DNA from: Coprinellus micaceus
Lineage: Eukaryota; Basidiomycota; Agaricomycetes; Agaricales; Psathyrellaceae
Length of the DNA: 64,000 nucleotides
NCBI GenBank assembly: GCA_951394405.1
Contig: OX596338.1
Span: forward strand, 4,340,001-4,404,000
Direction of reading: 5' to 3'
Shown here: positions 20,970 through 33,599 of the stretch, in pieces
Numbering within the stretch: the first letter of the stretch is position 1
Layout of the letters: every line of letters starts with the position of its first letter
The notes under the pieces: generated by a model
Told to the model about the DNA's origin: nothing
Database searches by the model: none
Seen by the model: only the letters and a program-made list of their open reading frames with translations
Program-made: the position numbers and the translations under genes

Positions 20970-23900
20970 ATGCCGACGAATTGCCTTTCATTCACTCCCT
21001 CGTCATCTTGTTCCGCCCAAACCCAGACGAAGTTCGGCCCTCGGCTTGGAAGACTCGGCATCGAGCGCTCAACATCTTCCTCGGGCGGATGGAAAGGAGT
21101 AGATCTGCCGATATCGAAGAAGGTTGGACTGGCCGCGCCAGCACTATTCATGTCGACCTCGCGCCCAATATTAGCAGGGACCAATACGAGGGGCTGGGGG
21201 AAAGGTTGGGGCGGACGGAGATTGTGAGTCGTCTCTCTCCTCCCTCATTCACTCCATTCCGCCCCCCTTCGTTCATACGTCTCGCGTTTTCCCTTACGGG
21301 TCCGATCGGCGCGTTGACGCCCAGCGCCTTCGCGTTTCCGTCGTCTGAGCACGTAGCTAACTTCCTGCCCCTCTCTTTCCAGCCCCGAACACAACCCCCC
21401 AATCGCCATCCTCTACGCGTCCCACTCTGCCTCCTCATCTGTTTCCCCTCCTTCTCCCCCTATCTCATCCTCCCGACACTCGGCCACTCAATCAAGCAAG
21501 CCTCTCCACGGGTTCCTCGGTTTCAAACCCCAAGACATGATACTTGCCGTAACAGCCCGCGACCCCGGCGATGTTAGAGAGATGCCAACGAACGGGAACG
21601 ACGCGCTCTGCGTGGAGACGCTGAGCGGTGTACAGAGGGTACGCGTTTTGTCTTCCTTCCTCCCCTGCACTATCCTACCTCCCTTTGTCATCCTCCCTTG
21701 ATCGTCCTCCCTCTTTCACGCTATCCCTACATCAGTCCTAAACCTGACCCTGTTACATAGGTTTCACCGAAAGTCTACGCACCTCACACAGTCGTCATCC
21801 GCCCCGACGTTATCACAGCCCTCTCCGACATACCCTTCACGAACCCGCCATACTCCCAAAAACGCCTCACGAGGAGTATCGAGCGGAGTTCCCTCTGGTT
21901 CGCGTCCCTTCTGTCCGGGTCTACCTCACCGGGGACGGCGTCGACGACACCAGCGACACCAACGAAGCTGCCGTTCGCCGTCCTAGGCTATCTAGCGGGT
22001 CTAACCTCCATACTCGGACCTCTAGACACCTCGCCAGTTCGCCTGGGGCGAGTGTGTATATGAGTGGTGTGCTGGGCTAGCGAATGTTACGATCGCACTG
22101 GGGAAGGGTTGAAGAGCTTGGATGAGGGTGTGGATCTGCATACGGTTGATTTGGCGCTCATTGCCCAGAATCTGGACCTTGCGTCGGCGAAGGTGGTGTA
22201 GGATCTGGGGATCCAGGCGGAGGAGGTGATGCAGAGGTTGGATATTCAAGCAGCCAAGGCTACGTCTAGCTCGGTGGGGAGGGATGTTGAGGTGAGAGGG
22301 AGTAGGGTGGGAGACATCGTGTCGCTCCTTGGAGCGTCTCTGGAACCGCTTCCTGCTTCGAAGCCCAGGGTCGTGAATGGGCTCCAGGGTCCGCAGGATC
22401 TCTTGGGCCTTTGCTCGATGGCTTCTTTGTGCGTCATCTCTCCCACTTTGTTCATTCGTTTCTTATCCTTCGCCCCTCTTCGGACCTTCGTTTCGCGCCG
22501 TTCGTCCCACTTTGGTTCTTTGTCCCGCTCCCCCTTCGCCCTGGTCTGCTTTGAGCCTTCATTGCTGTTTCGTTCGGGCCTTAATTGGGGTTTCGCCCAG
22601 TGGCGTTTATTTTTGAAATGGTCGTTTGACCACTTCTTTCGCTTCGTTGCCTTTCCTTGTCTTCCCTTCCCTTCCTTTGGACTTCCCCTCGTTCTTCGGT
22701 CATGCCTCGCTGCGTTTTCCATTCTTTTCTTTCCATTTTCCTTTCTACTTCGTTCATTCTCCCTTCGACTATTCTCAACTTTCCCCGCCGTGTTCCCGTT
22801 CCATCGGAATTGGACGGATGTGGGCGCTGTTGTGGTGCGCCTCACTTGGATAAGATGGGCGGTGCCGTTGCGCTGAGCTGCATTTGCGTGAGGCGGATGC
22901 AAGGAAGGATATGGGGTGCTGGCCTGCGCGACTGGGGTTGACTCTGTTCTCTGAGGTCGGGTTCCTCGTTCGTTGAGTTCCTCGTCCGTCGAGTCCGGGT
23001 CATGGAGAACGTCCAGTTGGGATAGTTCTACCATCCCACGGTCTATGCTCCTCGTCGAGAGTCCAGAGTCGAGACTCGCTCGGCTCCTTCTTCCAGGCGA
23101 CTGTGTTTCGTTTGTCGCTGCGCACTCGGTTTTTTATCTGTCGAGTCGTTGGGGTTTGGTTCTGGGCCTTCGTCGAGGTAGCTTACTCCGCTACTCCCTC
23201 CTCGCTTGAGGGCCCCTCGTCACCATAGCGCGACGTTTTTTACTCTGTTCTTCGGTTTGGGTGTGTTTCGAATGCCCAGTTACGCCGTAGTCCCTCGTTT
23301 GGACTTGTCGCTTCCCCTGTTCGATCCTATCCATCGGTCACTTTGTTTCGCTCGCTCGGCCGCGGAGCTTCCTCGCCTTACCTTCCTTTTCGAGACGTCG
23401 CCCTGTTCTTATCGTTCTCGTCATTGTTTGTCCGCCTACACCGTCTCTGTCGTTTCACACCTTTTCGTTCGCGTGCCTCCCCCGATTCCCCTCACGTCTG
23501 CGTTGTCGCCCTTGTGGCTGGCATTCGATCGAATGTTTTGTTTATTTTCCGTTTTCACGCTTCAATTTACACGTTGTTCACCACCTACTTTCGTCCTCCC
23601 TCGGAACCTCGACCTGCATGCTAACATTCAACCCCCCGCATAGGTTGATCAACGGAGTCGGGATCGACCTATTCGGCGCCGGATGGGCTCAACGCTGCCC
23701 AGACGTCGGTGTCGCACTGGATTTCGTCTTCCCAGCCCACCGCCCCCTTCTTCTTCACTGACAGCTTCCGCCGATCCCTCGACCTCGGCTTCGATACTGG
23801 AGAAGCAGATGGGAAGGGACATCCACGACCCGAAATGTGCGTACGACTTCCCCCCGCTCGGAGACGTTTCGTGTGTTTGTAACGCGTGTCGACCCGTCCG

Positions 23901-24468
23901 CCCGCCTACGAGGCTGTACCATGGTGTCGATACGCCTTCGTTCTCTGGAGAACCTGGCGAGCTTGGCAGCGGGGGTGGAAGTGGTGCGAAGGAGGAATAT
24001 GGGGAGCCCTTTACAAGGGCGTACGTGCACAACCTCCTGCATACGCACAAGATGAGCGCGCATACGCTGTTGGTCATGCACAACCCGGGCGTCGTCGAGC
24101 GGTTCTTTTCTGGCATTCGGTCTTCATTCGCGTGTGAGGGAGAGACCAAGGATCGGCGCTCACACTTCACCGAGGAAGTCGCCCGCTTCGCAGATGTGTA
24201 CGACGAAGGGTTCACCGTAATAGACGAAGCGAGCAAGGAGTGGAAGGAGGTGGATATGGCGAGAGGGAAGGGAAGGTTAGCGAGTAAGGAGAGGGAGGGT
24301 GCGGCGACGTCGACTCGACCTCCCGGCGTGGAAGGGGAAGCTGGCGAGGGAGGAGAGGGACGATGCGGAGAGACGGGCTTGGGTTGGCGTTGGTTCGTAA
24401 TCGAAGATGGAGAATGGGTGGCCCAGATGCGAGGATGTGAAGGAGGAGGAAGGAGGAGATTGACGTAA
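20970..24468 (+). pseudogene. QTRT2: QTRT2-B: full-length but multiply broken QTRT2-like pseudogene
   Basis: All four exons are present, starting MPTNCLSF with TKFGPRLGRL. Exon 1 has about a 10-nt deletion near 21163 that throws NISRDQYEGLGE out of frame. Exon 2 (about 21381-21639) is open, with KPLHGFLGFKP and GNDALCVETL. Exon 3 starts after a good ACATAG acceptor at about 21760 but loses about a dozen residues, shifts frame and meets a TGA near 22060 and a TAG near 22200. The intron 3 donor is lost (GCCTTT replaces GTGAGT near 22408). Exon 4 (from 23644) shifts frame after FVFPAH, although the zinc region is still open: CVCNACRP, TRAYVHNLLHTHKM and VMHN. Intron 3 is about 1.2 kb. A long antisense open frame here (22246-23034) is a by-product of base bias. 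Confidence 0.85.
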
Positions 24469-25105
24469 AACTGAGCATTCATGGATCGCCAAGGTACCGG
24501 GAAATGGACTTTCATTAGAACCTATTCTTTCGGGCAGTCACCAACCTTCTCCGAGACCCAGACGCCCGAAGCCACTAAATTAATATTTAGTGCTGCTTCA
24601 TACGGCGATGCTTTGGGGTGTTGGCGGGACTTGGTAGGATTCGCGCGTTCGGTGGTCAATGTGTCATTAATGCGACTTCTCTCTTGCGCACAAGTCATGG
24701 ACCACGGTTCTCAGCTATCGAGGAACATAAATCGGTACATGGCGATGCTAGGGCGAAATGAGCTACCGGGAGAAGCCAGGGAGAACAAGAGCGCAAGGTG
24801 CATCCAGGGTGGGAGATGTACCAGTGGGACAAGCTATCATATAATAGTAGTGGGCGAACGCGTGGTCTGAAGGACGAAGCGGGGAAGCATAGCGAGTATT
24901 GGTAGAAGTACAGAGTCTGTCTCTCAGGCGATGCGAGGTACAGCATGAATATAAAGGGAAACGCACGTAAGATCACAGCGGACGGAGTGGCCATAAGAAA
25001 GGGAATGCGAAATACGCCGAGATAACAAGATTGAGACAATACGATCAAGGGTGGACCGGTACGAGAGACCCCAGATAAAGTGTTGGAAGACAGATAGTGT
25101 TGGTA
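24469..25105. other. Convergent intergenic region QTRT2-B / CHAT-2
   Basis: Homologue of 13109-13880. No gene is supported. Confidence 0.6.
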
Positions 25106-28100
25106 TCAATAACCGAAGTGGACATACGGAATCCAGGAGAGAAGCGATTTATCGGTGTTGTCCATGCTGCCCCGGAGCCGCTGAATGGCATGGTGAAGCG
25201 CGTGTGCGGATTTCGATCCGTCCAATTGAGGCTCACCATCACCACTCTTGCTAGTCCACAGGTAGTCATAGAAGTCGTCAGCAACCCTCGGCGCATACTC
25301 GTCTTTGATTCCCCACATAGTGGCAACCACGCGACGATAACCAGCCGCGAGCATTCCCGCAGCAAGATGAACAGCCTCGTCCGAGAGGGTGTCTTCGCCT
25401 GTTCCCGTCTGGCACGCTGAAAGGAATGCAAGATCGGCGTTCTTGAGATCTTTCTGCATGATGGTGTTGAGATCGAGCCTGCCTTTGTGAAAGGCGAAGC
25501 AACTCTTGAGGGGCTCCGAGCTGTTTTGGACGGCGTGGCAGGCCAGGTGTACGATGCTGAATTTTTCCATGTGTTCGAGACACTCGGCAGGAGAGACTTC
25601 ATCTCCGTCGAGCTTTGACGACCTGAGACCGTGTTCCGATGCCTTCTTGTGTACGGATTCAACTTCCTTTGTCGTCCCGGGAATCGGGTACTCGCTATTT
25701 GGCTTTGGTTGGCTCGTCAAAAAGATACCGGAGACTGCGAGGTCGATTTTGTGGTCGGTTGAGACCCGTTTGGTAAGGGCAGTGACGGTTGGGGTGTATG
25801 ACGATACCACGTGGTCCATGGCACTCTCGACTTCAACTCCTCGATAGTTTCCGGCCGCGTGGATGGGGAGGAATGACAATGGCCCTGTTGGACACCACCA
25901 AATTCTGGGGAGTGGGTCTGTGGAGGAGTGGTCCCCTCGCTATGAAATTATTGTCAAGACAATCCCTGCGGCGTGACAGATAGAAGCATAGAACACCCAC
26001 CAGTAATCCCAGAGCTTCCAATATTGGCTTTACCAACTCTTCCCAGAGGCATCTGAGAACCATGTGGACCTGTCCCTCGTCCTCCACGCCACTTCTCCCA
26101 TACGGCCCCATCGCCCTATCAGAATGGCCAATGTCTTCATAACCCATCGTATCCTCCCCTCGAGCTAGCAGCTGATTACATCTCAACTGAATTCTGAGTG
26201 CATTTCGATACTTTTGGGCTTTCTTCAGAGAGAAAAGGGGTAGCGGGATGTGGAAATGTTCGCCCATGCCCGGTGGTTGCAGTGCAATCGCATCACATCG
26301 GCCATCAGCCACATTTATGATCACCACATGTCCAGATGGTGGTATATGGTGGAGAAGAGCGGCGTCAGGCAAGGGCTGGAGGAAGTTCTCAAAACCAGGG
26401 GCAGATCTGACCTCCTTGAGGAGACTTTCCCATTCTCTTGCCAGCCGCAAATGGTTCTGTGCCTCATCCTCAAGAGAAATCTTCTCTGACATGTCCATTT
26501 CGAGACTCCGGTTTCGTGAAGAGGACCCAGCATTCTCCAGTCGCCTTGAGACACCTACAACCTTGTCCACAAGGGGGGCATTCAGGGCACGTAGCTTGTC
26601 AAGCGGTGTCCGAAGTTGTGCATGTTGGCCCCAAACAAGGCAACGGCCCTGTTCCAACCACTCCAACGCTTTGCCCGGCCGCTTAACCAGGAACGCGGCA
26701 GAGGCAGCACGATGGGGTATGGTTATATACTCTTGAATCATGGCATGCCTCCGCTGCACGGTCTCCTCAAGGCCTGCGATTAGCGCGAGCAAACGGATTG
26801 CGGTCTCCCATGCAACAATCAGCTCCAGCATGTGTGTTTGATGTATAGTCGAAAGCAGTTTCGCCCACTGAACAGCGGCTTTCAGCCTGTTTTGTGGATA
26901 ACCGACGTTGCAGGTCGCCGCCCATCGGTAGGAGGAGATGCTTTTACGAATATGCTCTGGTAGTCCACTTGAGATGAAAAGCTGGTGCCAACAGCGTCCG
27001 AGGTTTTTGAGCCTTGTGGGTAGCTCTGCATGCCACTCAGGAACGAGGCGTACAGCTCGGGTTTGCATAGATATTGCTTCAATGATGTCCTTATCCCCAC
27101 CTTCATTTTCAAGAGGACAGAGCAACACATTTCTGAGGTCGTTGAGGATGTTTGGTTGACTTGCGTCCCCTTCAGGGATGAGCTGCACGGCTTGAGGGTC
27201 GAATATCACTTTCTCAGGGCCATAGACACCTCTGTGCATAGCGCGATGCAGGAGCGATCCTGCAAGATTGTTGAGTGTGGAGGATAGGTCCGTGTGACCC
27301 TCCGGAGTCAGCTGAACGGCCTGGGTCTGCAATGATATTGCTTCAGAGAGATCATGAAAATGGCCTGTCTGATCAAAGCGAAGGCTGAACATGCTGCCAA
27401 GGCTGCTGAGCGTGGAGGGTCGAGCCGCATGGCCTTCCGGACTCAGGTGAATCGCCTTCGACTTCGCGGAAATAGCCTCCGCTAAGTCGTGGAGTTCACT
27501 TGTGTATTCAAAGCGACTTTCAAGCGAACGTCCAAGGTTCGCGAAAAATGTGGCTAGACTTGAATGCCCAGCCGGAGTCAGGTGAATTGCCTTTGAATGC
27601 AGTGAGAGAGCCTCTGCTATGTCTTGGAGGTCACCTGTGCGATCAAAGCGCCTCGCATAGGAGATCGCGAGGTTGTTGAGCCTGGATGGTAGCTTTTCAT
27701 CGCCCTCTGGAGTCAGGTGAACTGCCTGGGACTGTAGTGATATTGATTTTGAGAGATATTGAAGGTCGCCAGTGCGTTCAAAGCGTGTCGACAATGAGGT
27801 CCCAAGGCAGACGAGGAAGTCAAGAAGACCTGCATGTCCTTCTGGGGTGAGTTGTACAGCTTGATACCGCAGTGAGATCGACTGTTCCACATCCTGAAGA
27901 TCACCTGTACGATCAAAGCGATGCAGGTATGAGTTTCCAAGAGCGTTGAGTCTGGTGGGTAGATGGAGATCCCCTTCTGGAGTGAGTTGGACAGCTTGAG
28001 AGCGCAGTGAGATCGACTGTGCCACATCCTGAAGTCTACCTGTGCGCTCGAAGCGACATAGGTACGAGGTTCCAAGATTGTGGAGCCTGGATGGTAGATT

Positions 28101-30204
28101 TGTATGCCCCTTTGGAGTTAATTGAACAACACGAGACTCCACCAAAATTGCTTCTGAAATATCGTGAAGATTGCCTGTGTATTCAAAGCGACGGCTGAGG
28201 GCACTCCCAAGACCGGCCAATGGGCAGGAATGGCCCACATGCCCCTCTGGGATCATCTGTACAGCTTGGAAATTTAGGGAGATCCCCATTTCGATGTCTT
28301 GGAGGTCCTGTGTGTGTTCAAATCGACTTGTAAATGAATCGCCAAGGCCACTGAGGATAAATGGTAGGTTAGGGTGACCCTCTGGCGTCAGTTGAACTGC
28401 TTCTGACAGCAGTGAGATAGCCTCCGCTAAGTCTTGGAGAACCCCCGTGCGATTAAAGCGATACTGTAGTGAGCTTCCAAGGTTTGTGAGGATGGCAGGT
28501 AAACGTGGATCCCCCTCCGGAATGAGGTGAGCCGCTTTATACTGCAGTGAGATCGCTTCTGCTATATCTTGGGGATCATTTGTCCAGAGAAAGGAATGCG
28601 TGAAAAAGGACCCAAGCCTGCTCAGCCTGGAGGGAAAGTTCGGGTCGCCTTCGGGGGTAAGTTGCACAGTTTGTGACCCGATCGATATCGCTTCCGCCAC
28701 ATTGTTGGGGTCCCTTTCGTGGTCAAAGAGGGACATGAGGTCCCTCCCAAGATTGTCGAGGAAGATGGGCAGTTGGGCTTCTCCCAGAGGTGTGAGATGC
28801 AAAGCCATCCTTTGCGCTGCGATGGCCTGACCCAGATCTTGCACGCCACCAAAGAATTCAAACCGCTCACGGAAGAAACCCCTAAGATTGCGAAACGCTG
28901 CAGACAATCTTGGATCACTTTTCGGAATTATCTCAACCACTGTCTGGAGTGTGGAAATTGCCTCGGAAATGTCGATCAAGGAATGAGATCTCCTAAACCG
29001 CTCGTGCGAGCTCCTCGAGCGTTCGAATAATTCCCACATAGCTTCATCATCGATAGAAACATAGACCCTTAATACGCCATTTTATAGCACAAGAATTTTG
29101 TTGACACGTACCTTCGTCAGCTCGTGTGGGCGGTGTTTTCAGGGTTATCCACGAAATGAGATATTGGACCCCGAGATAGACCATCTCGAGCTGCTTGCGG
29201 GGGCCTGCCAATCTAACCGTCAATGTCAACTTCGCTTACGACCAGAATTGATCCTTACACGCGCCAGCCGATATATCCGTGGCCTGTCCCAGGCCGTCTA
29301 GGAGTGGGCCTCGGCAACCTCACCGGAAACCGTGTGCACGGAAAAACGGGCCCTGCCGTTTGCGGACAAACGCGTTCCCAGGCCTTGATTTCGCGTAAGC
29401 GCCTGTCCCTCGTCCTTAGAACCGTGCTTCGAGAGGTACCACGAAGTCGGGTGGTTGGAAGGTCACTCTCGCAGAAAATTTCAGGTTCCATATTATAGTT
29501 TCCTCTCCCAAAAGAGTTGATGAGGAATGTTCTATGGTGGCTAGCACCCTTCGTAATCGGCGACTGAGTGAGAGGGTAGAAGTTTAATAACTTTTGCCTG
29601 TACCGAGCGATCGCTTCAATTTTTTCACATTTGGGACCTAGTAGGCAATTACTTTGAAATGATCGGTCTCAGGTTTTTCCCATTGCGCTCTGACTAGGAG
29701 ATCTGCCATGGGACAACCTCTCCTAGGGCGACACATGGGCCACAGAAAGATGCCTTACCGATACTTTCTAATCATTTTGCATTGCCTACATTTTCTCTCA
29801 TACAAAGTGAGGGCCAATATGCGTTGCGCAAAAGTTATTAAAAGTGACCACTTTTCCGCGCGTACGTCGGAGTTTGAAATGGCAGGGGATTGCGCAGGCC
29901 CACTAGGAGGGTAAATCCAATCTTTTCATCTCCCCGTGACACGAGGAAACAGTCCATTTCGTCGACTCCTGCGGGACTTTGGTCCAGTTAGGAAGTGCCC
30001 GAGAAATACCGGACGAACTCACATTCGAACAGAACCCCAGACCTTCCACCTGTGCAGCGATACTCGAGATAGAGCCAACAATTGCTCGCCCTTGTCTGTA
30101 AACCCCCCTCCGATGATGCGTAGCTTGAGTGCCGTCGGCTGGGTGAACCCCCCAGCGTTGTCACTGCCATCGAGGAGTTCGATTGCGATATCTAGTGGGG
30201 ACAT
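25106..30204 (-). CDS. CHAT-2: TPR-repeat CHAT-domain protein with a disrupted 5' region
   Basis: Paralogue of CHAT-1. Core exons: 29067-26001 (about 15 TPR-like repeats, then EWLEQGRCLVWGQ) and 25939-25106 (CHAT), joined in phase 0 across a 61-nt intron (GTGGGT..CATAG). The catalytic pair is conserved in HLACHAVQ and FLSACQTGTGED. Upstream exons: 30204-30023 (starts MSPLDIAIELLDGSDN), a piece from 29976 (GVDEMDCFLVSRGDE), and 29204-29108 (PRKQLEMVYLGVQYLISW). The second piece loses homology at about 29905, and roughly 680 bases of unrelated sequence containing a MITE-like element lie before the third. The N-terminal module may therefore be broken or re-spliced, while repeats and CHAT domain are intact. 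Annotators could start the protein at the repeat exon. Confidence 0.8.
29584..29841. mobile_element. MITE-like element with perfect 14-bp terminal inverted repeats
   Basis: TTAATAACTTTTGC at 29584-29597 is matched exactly in inverse by 29828-29841, giving a 258-bp AT-richer unit with no coding capacity. It lies inside the segment that interrupts the 5' exons of CHAT-2 and has no counterpart in CHAT-0, -1 or -3. I could not define a target-site duplication. A miniature DNA transposon is the likeliest explanation. Confidence 0.55.
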
Positions 30205-33100
30205 CAGTCAAATCCGGGCCCACAGGAAGAGTGCATACTCGTCAGATAGCTGATCATGACATCGACATGAGCCTCGGATCGTTCGTAGCTACGTATAAGA
30301 CGCGTACCTATCCTCTCCTCCGTCATGGTCAGCGCCGGAGGCGCCCCTATTTGCTCATTCAGCCCGACGAGAGGGACTGCGAACTGCAAGAACGTACCAT
30401 TGCGTTTCCATGTTTGATCTTTCGAATCCGTTATCCTCAAGGTAGGCTGTCGAAGGGTAGGGGGAAGATACCATGCTGTGGAGGGAGGGTCGCGCGAACA
30501 TATAGGAGGCAGAGCCCCACTACGGTCGCCGGCGTCGGTTGGGAAATGGAAGCGACCCATGCCACAGCATCGAGACGAATGGCCATCGCACACCATTGGT
30601 GTGCTTGTGTGGAAAGGAGTCTGATAAGCGCCGACTTCACCCTTGTGCAGTCGGCCATATTTGCACTCTGTCGTCACACAGCCCGGCGCTGTGGGTCGAG
30701 GTGTTGTCCTCAGGGCAGTTCTCTTCGGTGTTCCCCTGATTTTCCACATAATATACCCTGGAAGACGGCAGAAAGCAACGACCCAACAGATTGCTACACT
30801 GATCTCCCTCCAACTTGGTCGTGCGGGGTCCGACACGACGCTAGAGGGGCTTGAAGGAGGTTGTAGTGGCGGACCTGCATCCTACAAGCTGAGCTATACC
30901 GGGTATAATTTTGGAGAGGTGCCGTCACCGAGGATACGTCCCAAGGACTTCTCGAGCTTCTGGGCTGAATTTGACTGACGCGAACCAGCGAGATTCTGAC
31001 GGAAGGCATGTCGGAGATATCAAGTTGCCTGGATCTCACGAGCGCTAGCTACATTAGCCGATGAGCCCTCCATAGCACGAAGGTGTGAGGGTGTGCTGGT
31101 TCCCGTCTCCACCGAACCCCTTTTATCGAGGGCGATAAAAATCGCGGTATGCGCCTGCTCCAACCCTCCTCACAGAATACCGAAGGGTAACGAACCAAAG
31201 GATGGTTCTACCTCCTCCATAGCAATCAGGGTTGAGGATAGGCGCTTGACGGATTCGCGGTACAGTCTAGGCAAATAGGGTGTTAAGATGAGCATAGCGT
31301 GGAGTAAACGCGAGTTAGTTAGATAGAGGATGGTAACGTCAACGAGCCCAAGCGGATGGTCGGCAGGGTTAATTAAATGAAGAACGTCTACGATGATCGA
31401 AGGGAACAGAAGAAATGCGTCCATGCCCCAAACATTATTCGTTCTGTCCGTCATATTACCCCCGTTCTTCGAAGACCAAATCGCGTGTTTTTTCGTTGAA
31501 CGTCCTTGCACGTCAACGTGAATGTAAATGCACATTTTATATTTGATATCCCCTACTGAGGTGGTCCGGCGTGCAACGTCGACCTACCAGTGCAGCCAAA
31601 GCCAAACGACGGGGCCGAAGAGCGGGCTGATGAGAAAATGGGCCAAGGCGCAGTTTGACCACCATAACCCTGATGCAGGCTGTAGCGGGGGTCGGTACGC
31701 TGATGGGGGTTTGAGGGAAAGGTACGTAGAGACTCGGTAGGTCTCAATGGGGCCCAACCGCACAGAGCGTTCAGGAAGGTCTCAGAGTGGTTCCAGGTTT
31801 GCTGGAGTCGAGGAGCGACTGGTACTGTCCGCGCGATCTACCTCAAAGCAAGTTCTCGAGGTCGTGGTTCGGATCTGAGCGTCTGTAGTCGTGAATACTC
31901 GCTTCGTAGACCGCGGTTCAATAGAGGCTCGAACATCGGAATTCTATGAAATAGCGGCGATAGGACCATGAGACTAACTGGTTTCGTCATCCATGGTTTC
32001 TGAACGGATGGCGGACATCGACGATCGAATGCTCCGATTCGTCGCTATGGCCTGCCCGCTTGGTATATCGAGGGGGCTTTACCGATCCATCGAGTTGGAA
32101 CTCGGAATTAGAGATCGTCCACCCATCGCAGAGGTTTCTAGGACAGTGAAGAGAGCGCCAAGTACGCATGACGAGACAGAACGTACGTCCGGATGAATGA
32201 GGGCGCAGAGCCTTCCAAGTCTGAAGCCGAAACGAAGCCTCGATTCAAGAAATGAATGGAACCCTGAGCGAGCTTATCGAGGTTGAAGTTATCGAGGGTA
32301 CCTTCCACAAGTCGGGTCCAACAAGGTCTGAGCGGTGTGGAGATCTTTGGGACCAGGATACCTTGGAACCAGGATACGAGAGTCGAAGCTGGACACAGCG
32401 TCTGCCGCGAGTGCAGGGAAGGCTTGCTGAGAGGATACGGTAGAGGCCCAGAGGTAGTGGATCCTTCGAGGGGATATCGACGGAGGTTCTATTGGGGTCG
32501 TGTGATGGATGTCGGGGGACGGGAGACGTCAAAAGCAGAGCAGGGATGAGTCCCGCAAGCGATGGCTAGTAGAGAGGCGGCGGCGTTGGAAAGGGGACGT
32601 GAAATCGGAGGAGGGCACGGAGCGGCGAGCAGAGGGAGATAAGGTTAGTCCAAGGATATCAGTCGCTGAAGCGATGGTGAGGATGAAGTGGTAAAGGGAG
32701 GGGTGGTAAGACGCCTGCGTGTGGAGCAAACTAGAATAGTGAGCTCCCAGCATATCATTGACCTCAACGACATGCCGGTCAGGAGGAAAAGGACGTCCAG
32801 CATCCATTCAATCTCCGCCCTGACCGCCTGATTACCGAAGTCCCTCCCACGCACCCGCCTTGCGCCTGCTGCCCGAAATGGTTACCAGCGCCTCCGAACC
32901 CTAACCTAAAATACCCGCGGGGGAATCAAAATCGGCTTTTGCTTTTGACGCTCGTCATCGTCATCATCTACCCCGAATCACCTCGACATTGACGCGTCGA
33001 ATGAAGTAGGGCAGGAGACATTCCTGTTCTTGCTCCGAAGGCTGAGCGCCAGCCACGCTGGCATCATCTGTACCTGTTCTCGTACCACGACTTGTCCAAG
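30205..33100. repeat. Divergent intergenic segment between CHAT-2 and QTRT2-C (copy 3)
   Basis: A more diverged copy of the intergenic unit, recognisable by the palindrome at 30588-30604, the TATA-like CTATATG-type run near 30500, the GTTGGAACTCGGAATTAGAGATC block near 32095, and the CGCTCGTCATCGTCATC block near 32950. About 31030-31760 shows no match that I recognise in the other copies. No gene is supported. Confidence 0.65.
30588..30604. promoter_or_regulatory. Conserved 17-bp palindrome upstream of CHAT-2
   Basis: Identical to the element at 18724-18740 and similarly placed, about 385 bases upstream of the MSPLDIAIELL exon of CHAT-2. Confidence 0.55.
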
Positions 33101-33139
33101 TCGGCGCCTCCTCTCCCAATTACCCTCTCTCCTTCCTCC

Positions 33140-33427
33140 TCTCCTCAGCCCATCGGATGGGCAGAAGAACTTCGGTCCCTGGTTCGACTGGCCTGGTCTC
33201 GAGCGCTCTTCCCCGCCTACACCGCCTGCCCTGTTCCCACCTGAACACCCAACAACAGTCTAACAAGCGCCGGTGACGGAGGACGAGGAATACAGGCGTG
33301 GATAGAATTCGACATCCCCGCCCCGTCTACAGCTACTTCGCGAGGGATCAATCCGCATATCAAGCGGGACCACCATGGAACCCTCGGGGAATCGTTGAGG
33401 CGAATATATACCCCATTTACGAATTTG
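33140..33427 (+). pseudogene. Isolated extra exon 1 of a QTRT2-like gene, 5' of QTRT2-C
   Basis: Matches QTRT2 exon 1: an N-terminal block near 33180, then a frame reading IEFDIPAPSTATSRGINPHIKRDHHGTLGESL, ending at the GTGAGT donor near 33427. No matching exon 2 follows; instead a second exon 1 begins about 200 bases on. It is a partial tandem duplicate. Confidence 0.65.
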
Positions 33428-33599
33428 TGAGTCGCCATTCGCCGTCCTTGGTTTCGTTCTCGTGCTGAAGGATGGCCCTACCAGCATCGCCATCGTCACC
33501 CGCTCACCTTCTTCGCCGGCTTATCGACCCCTAGTCCACCACTCGCTCGGGTGCTCAGGGATCTTAATCCAAGCTGACGCCCCTATTCCAAGCACGCCT

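Noticed and set aside
22246..23034. 262-codon antisense frame over QTRT2-B
   Set aside because: Lies over the pyrimidine-rich intron; the Arg/Lys/Glu-rich translation is what purine-rich antisense sequence yields by chance.
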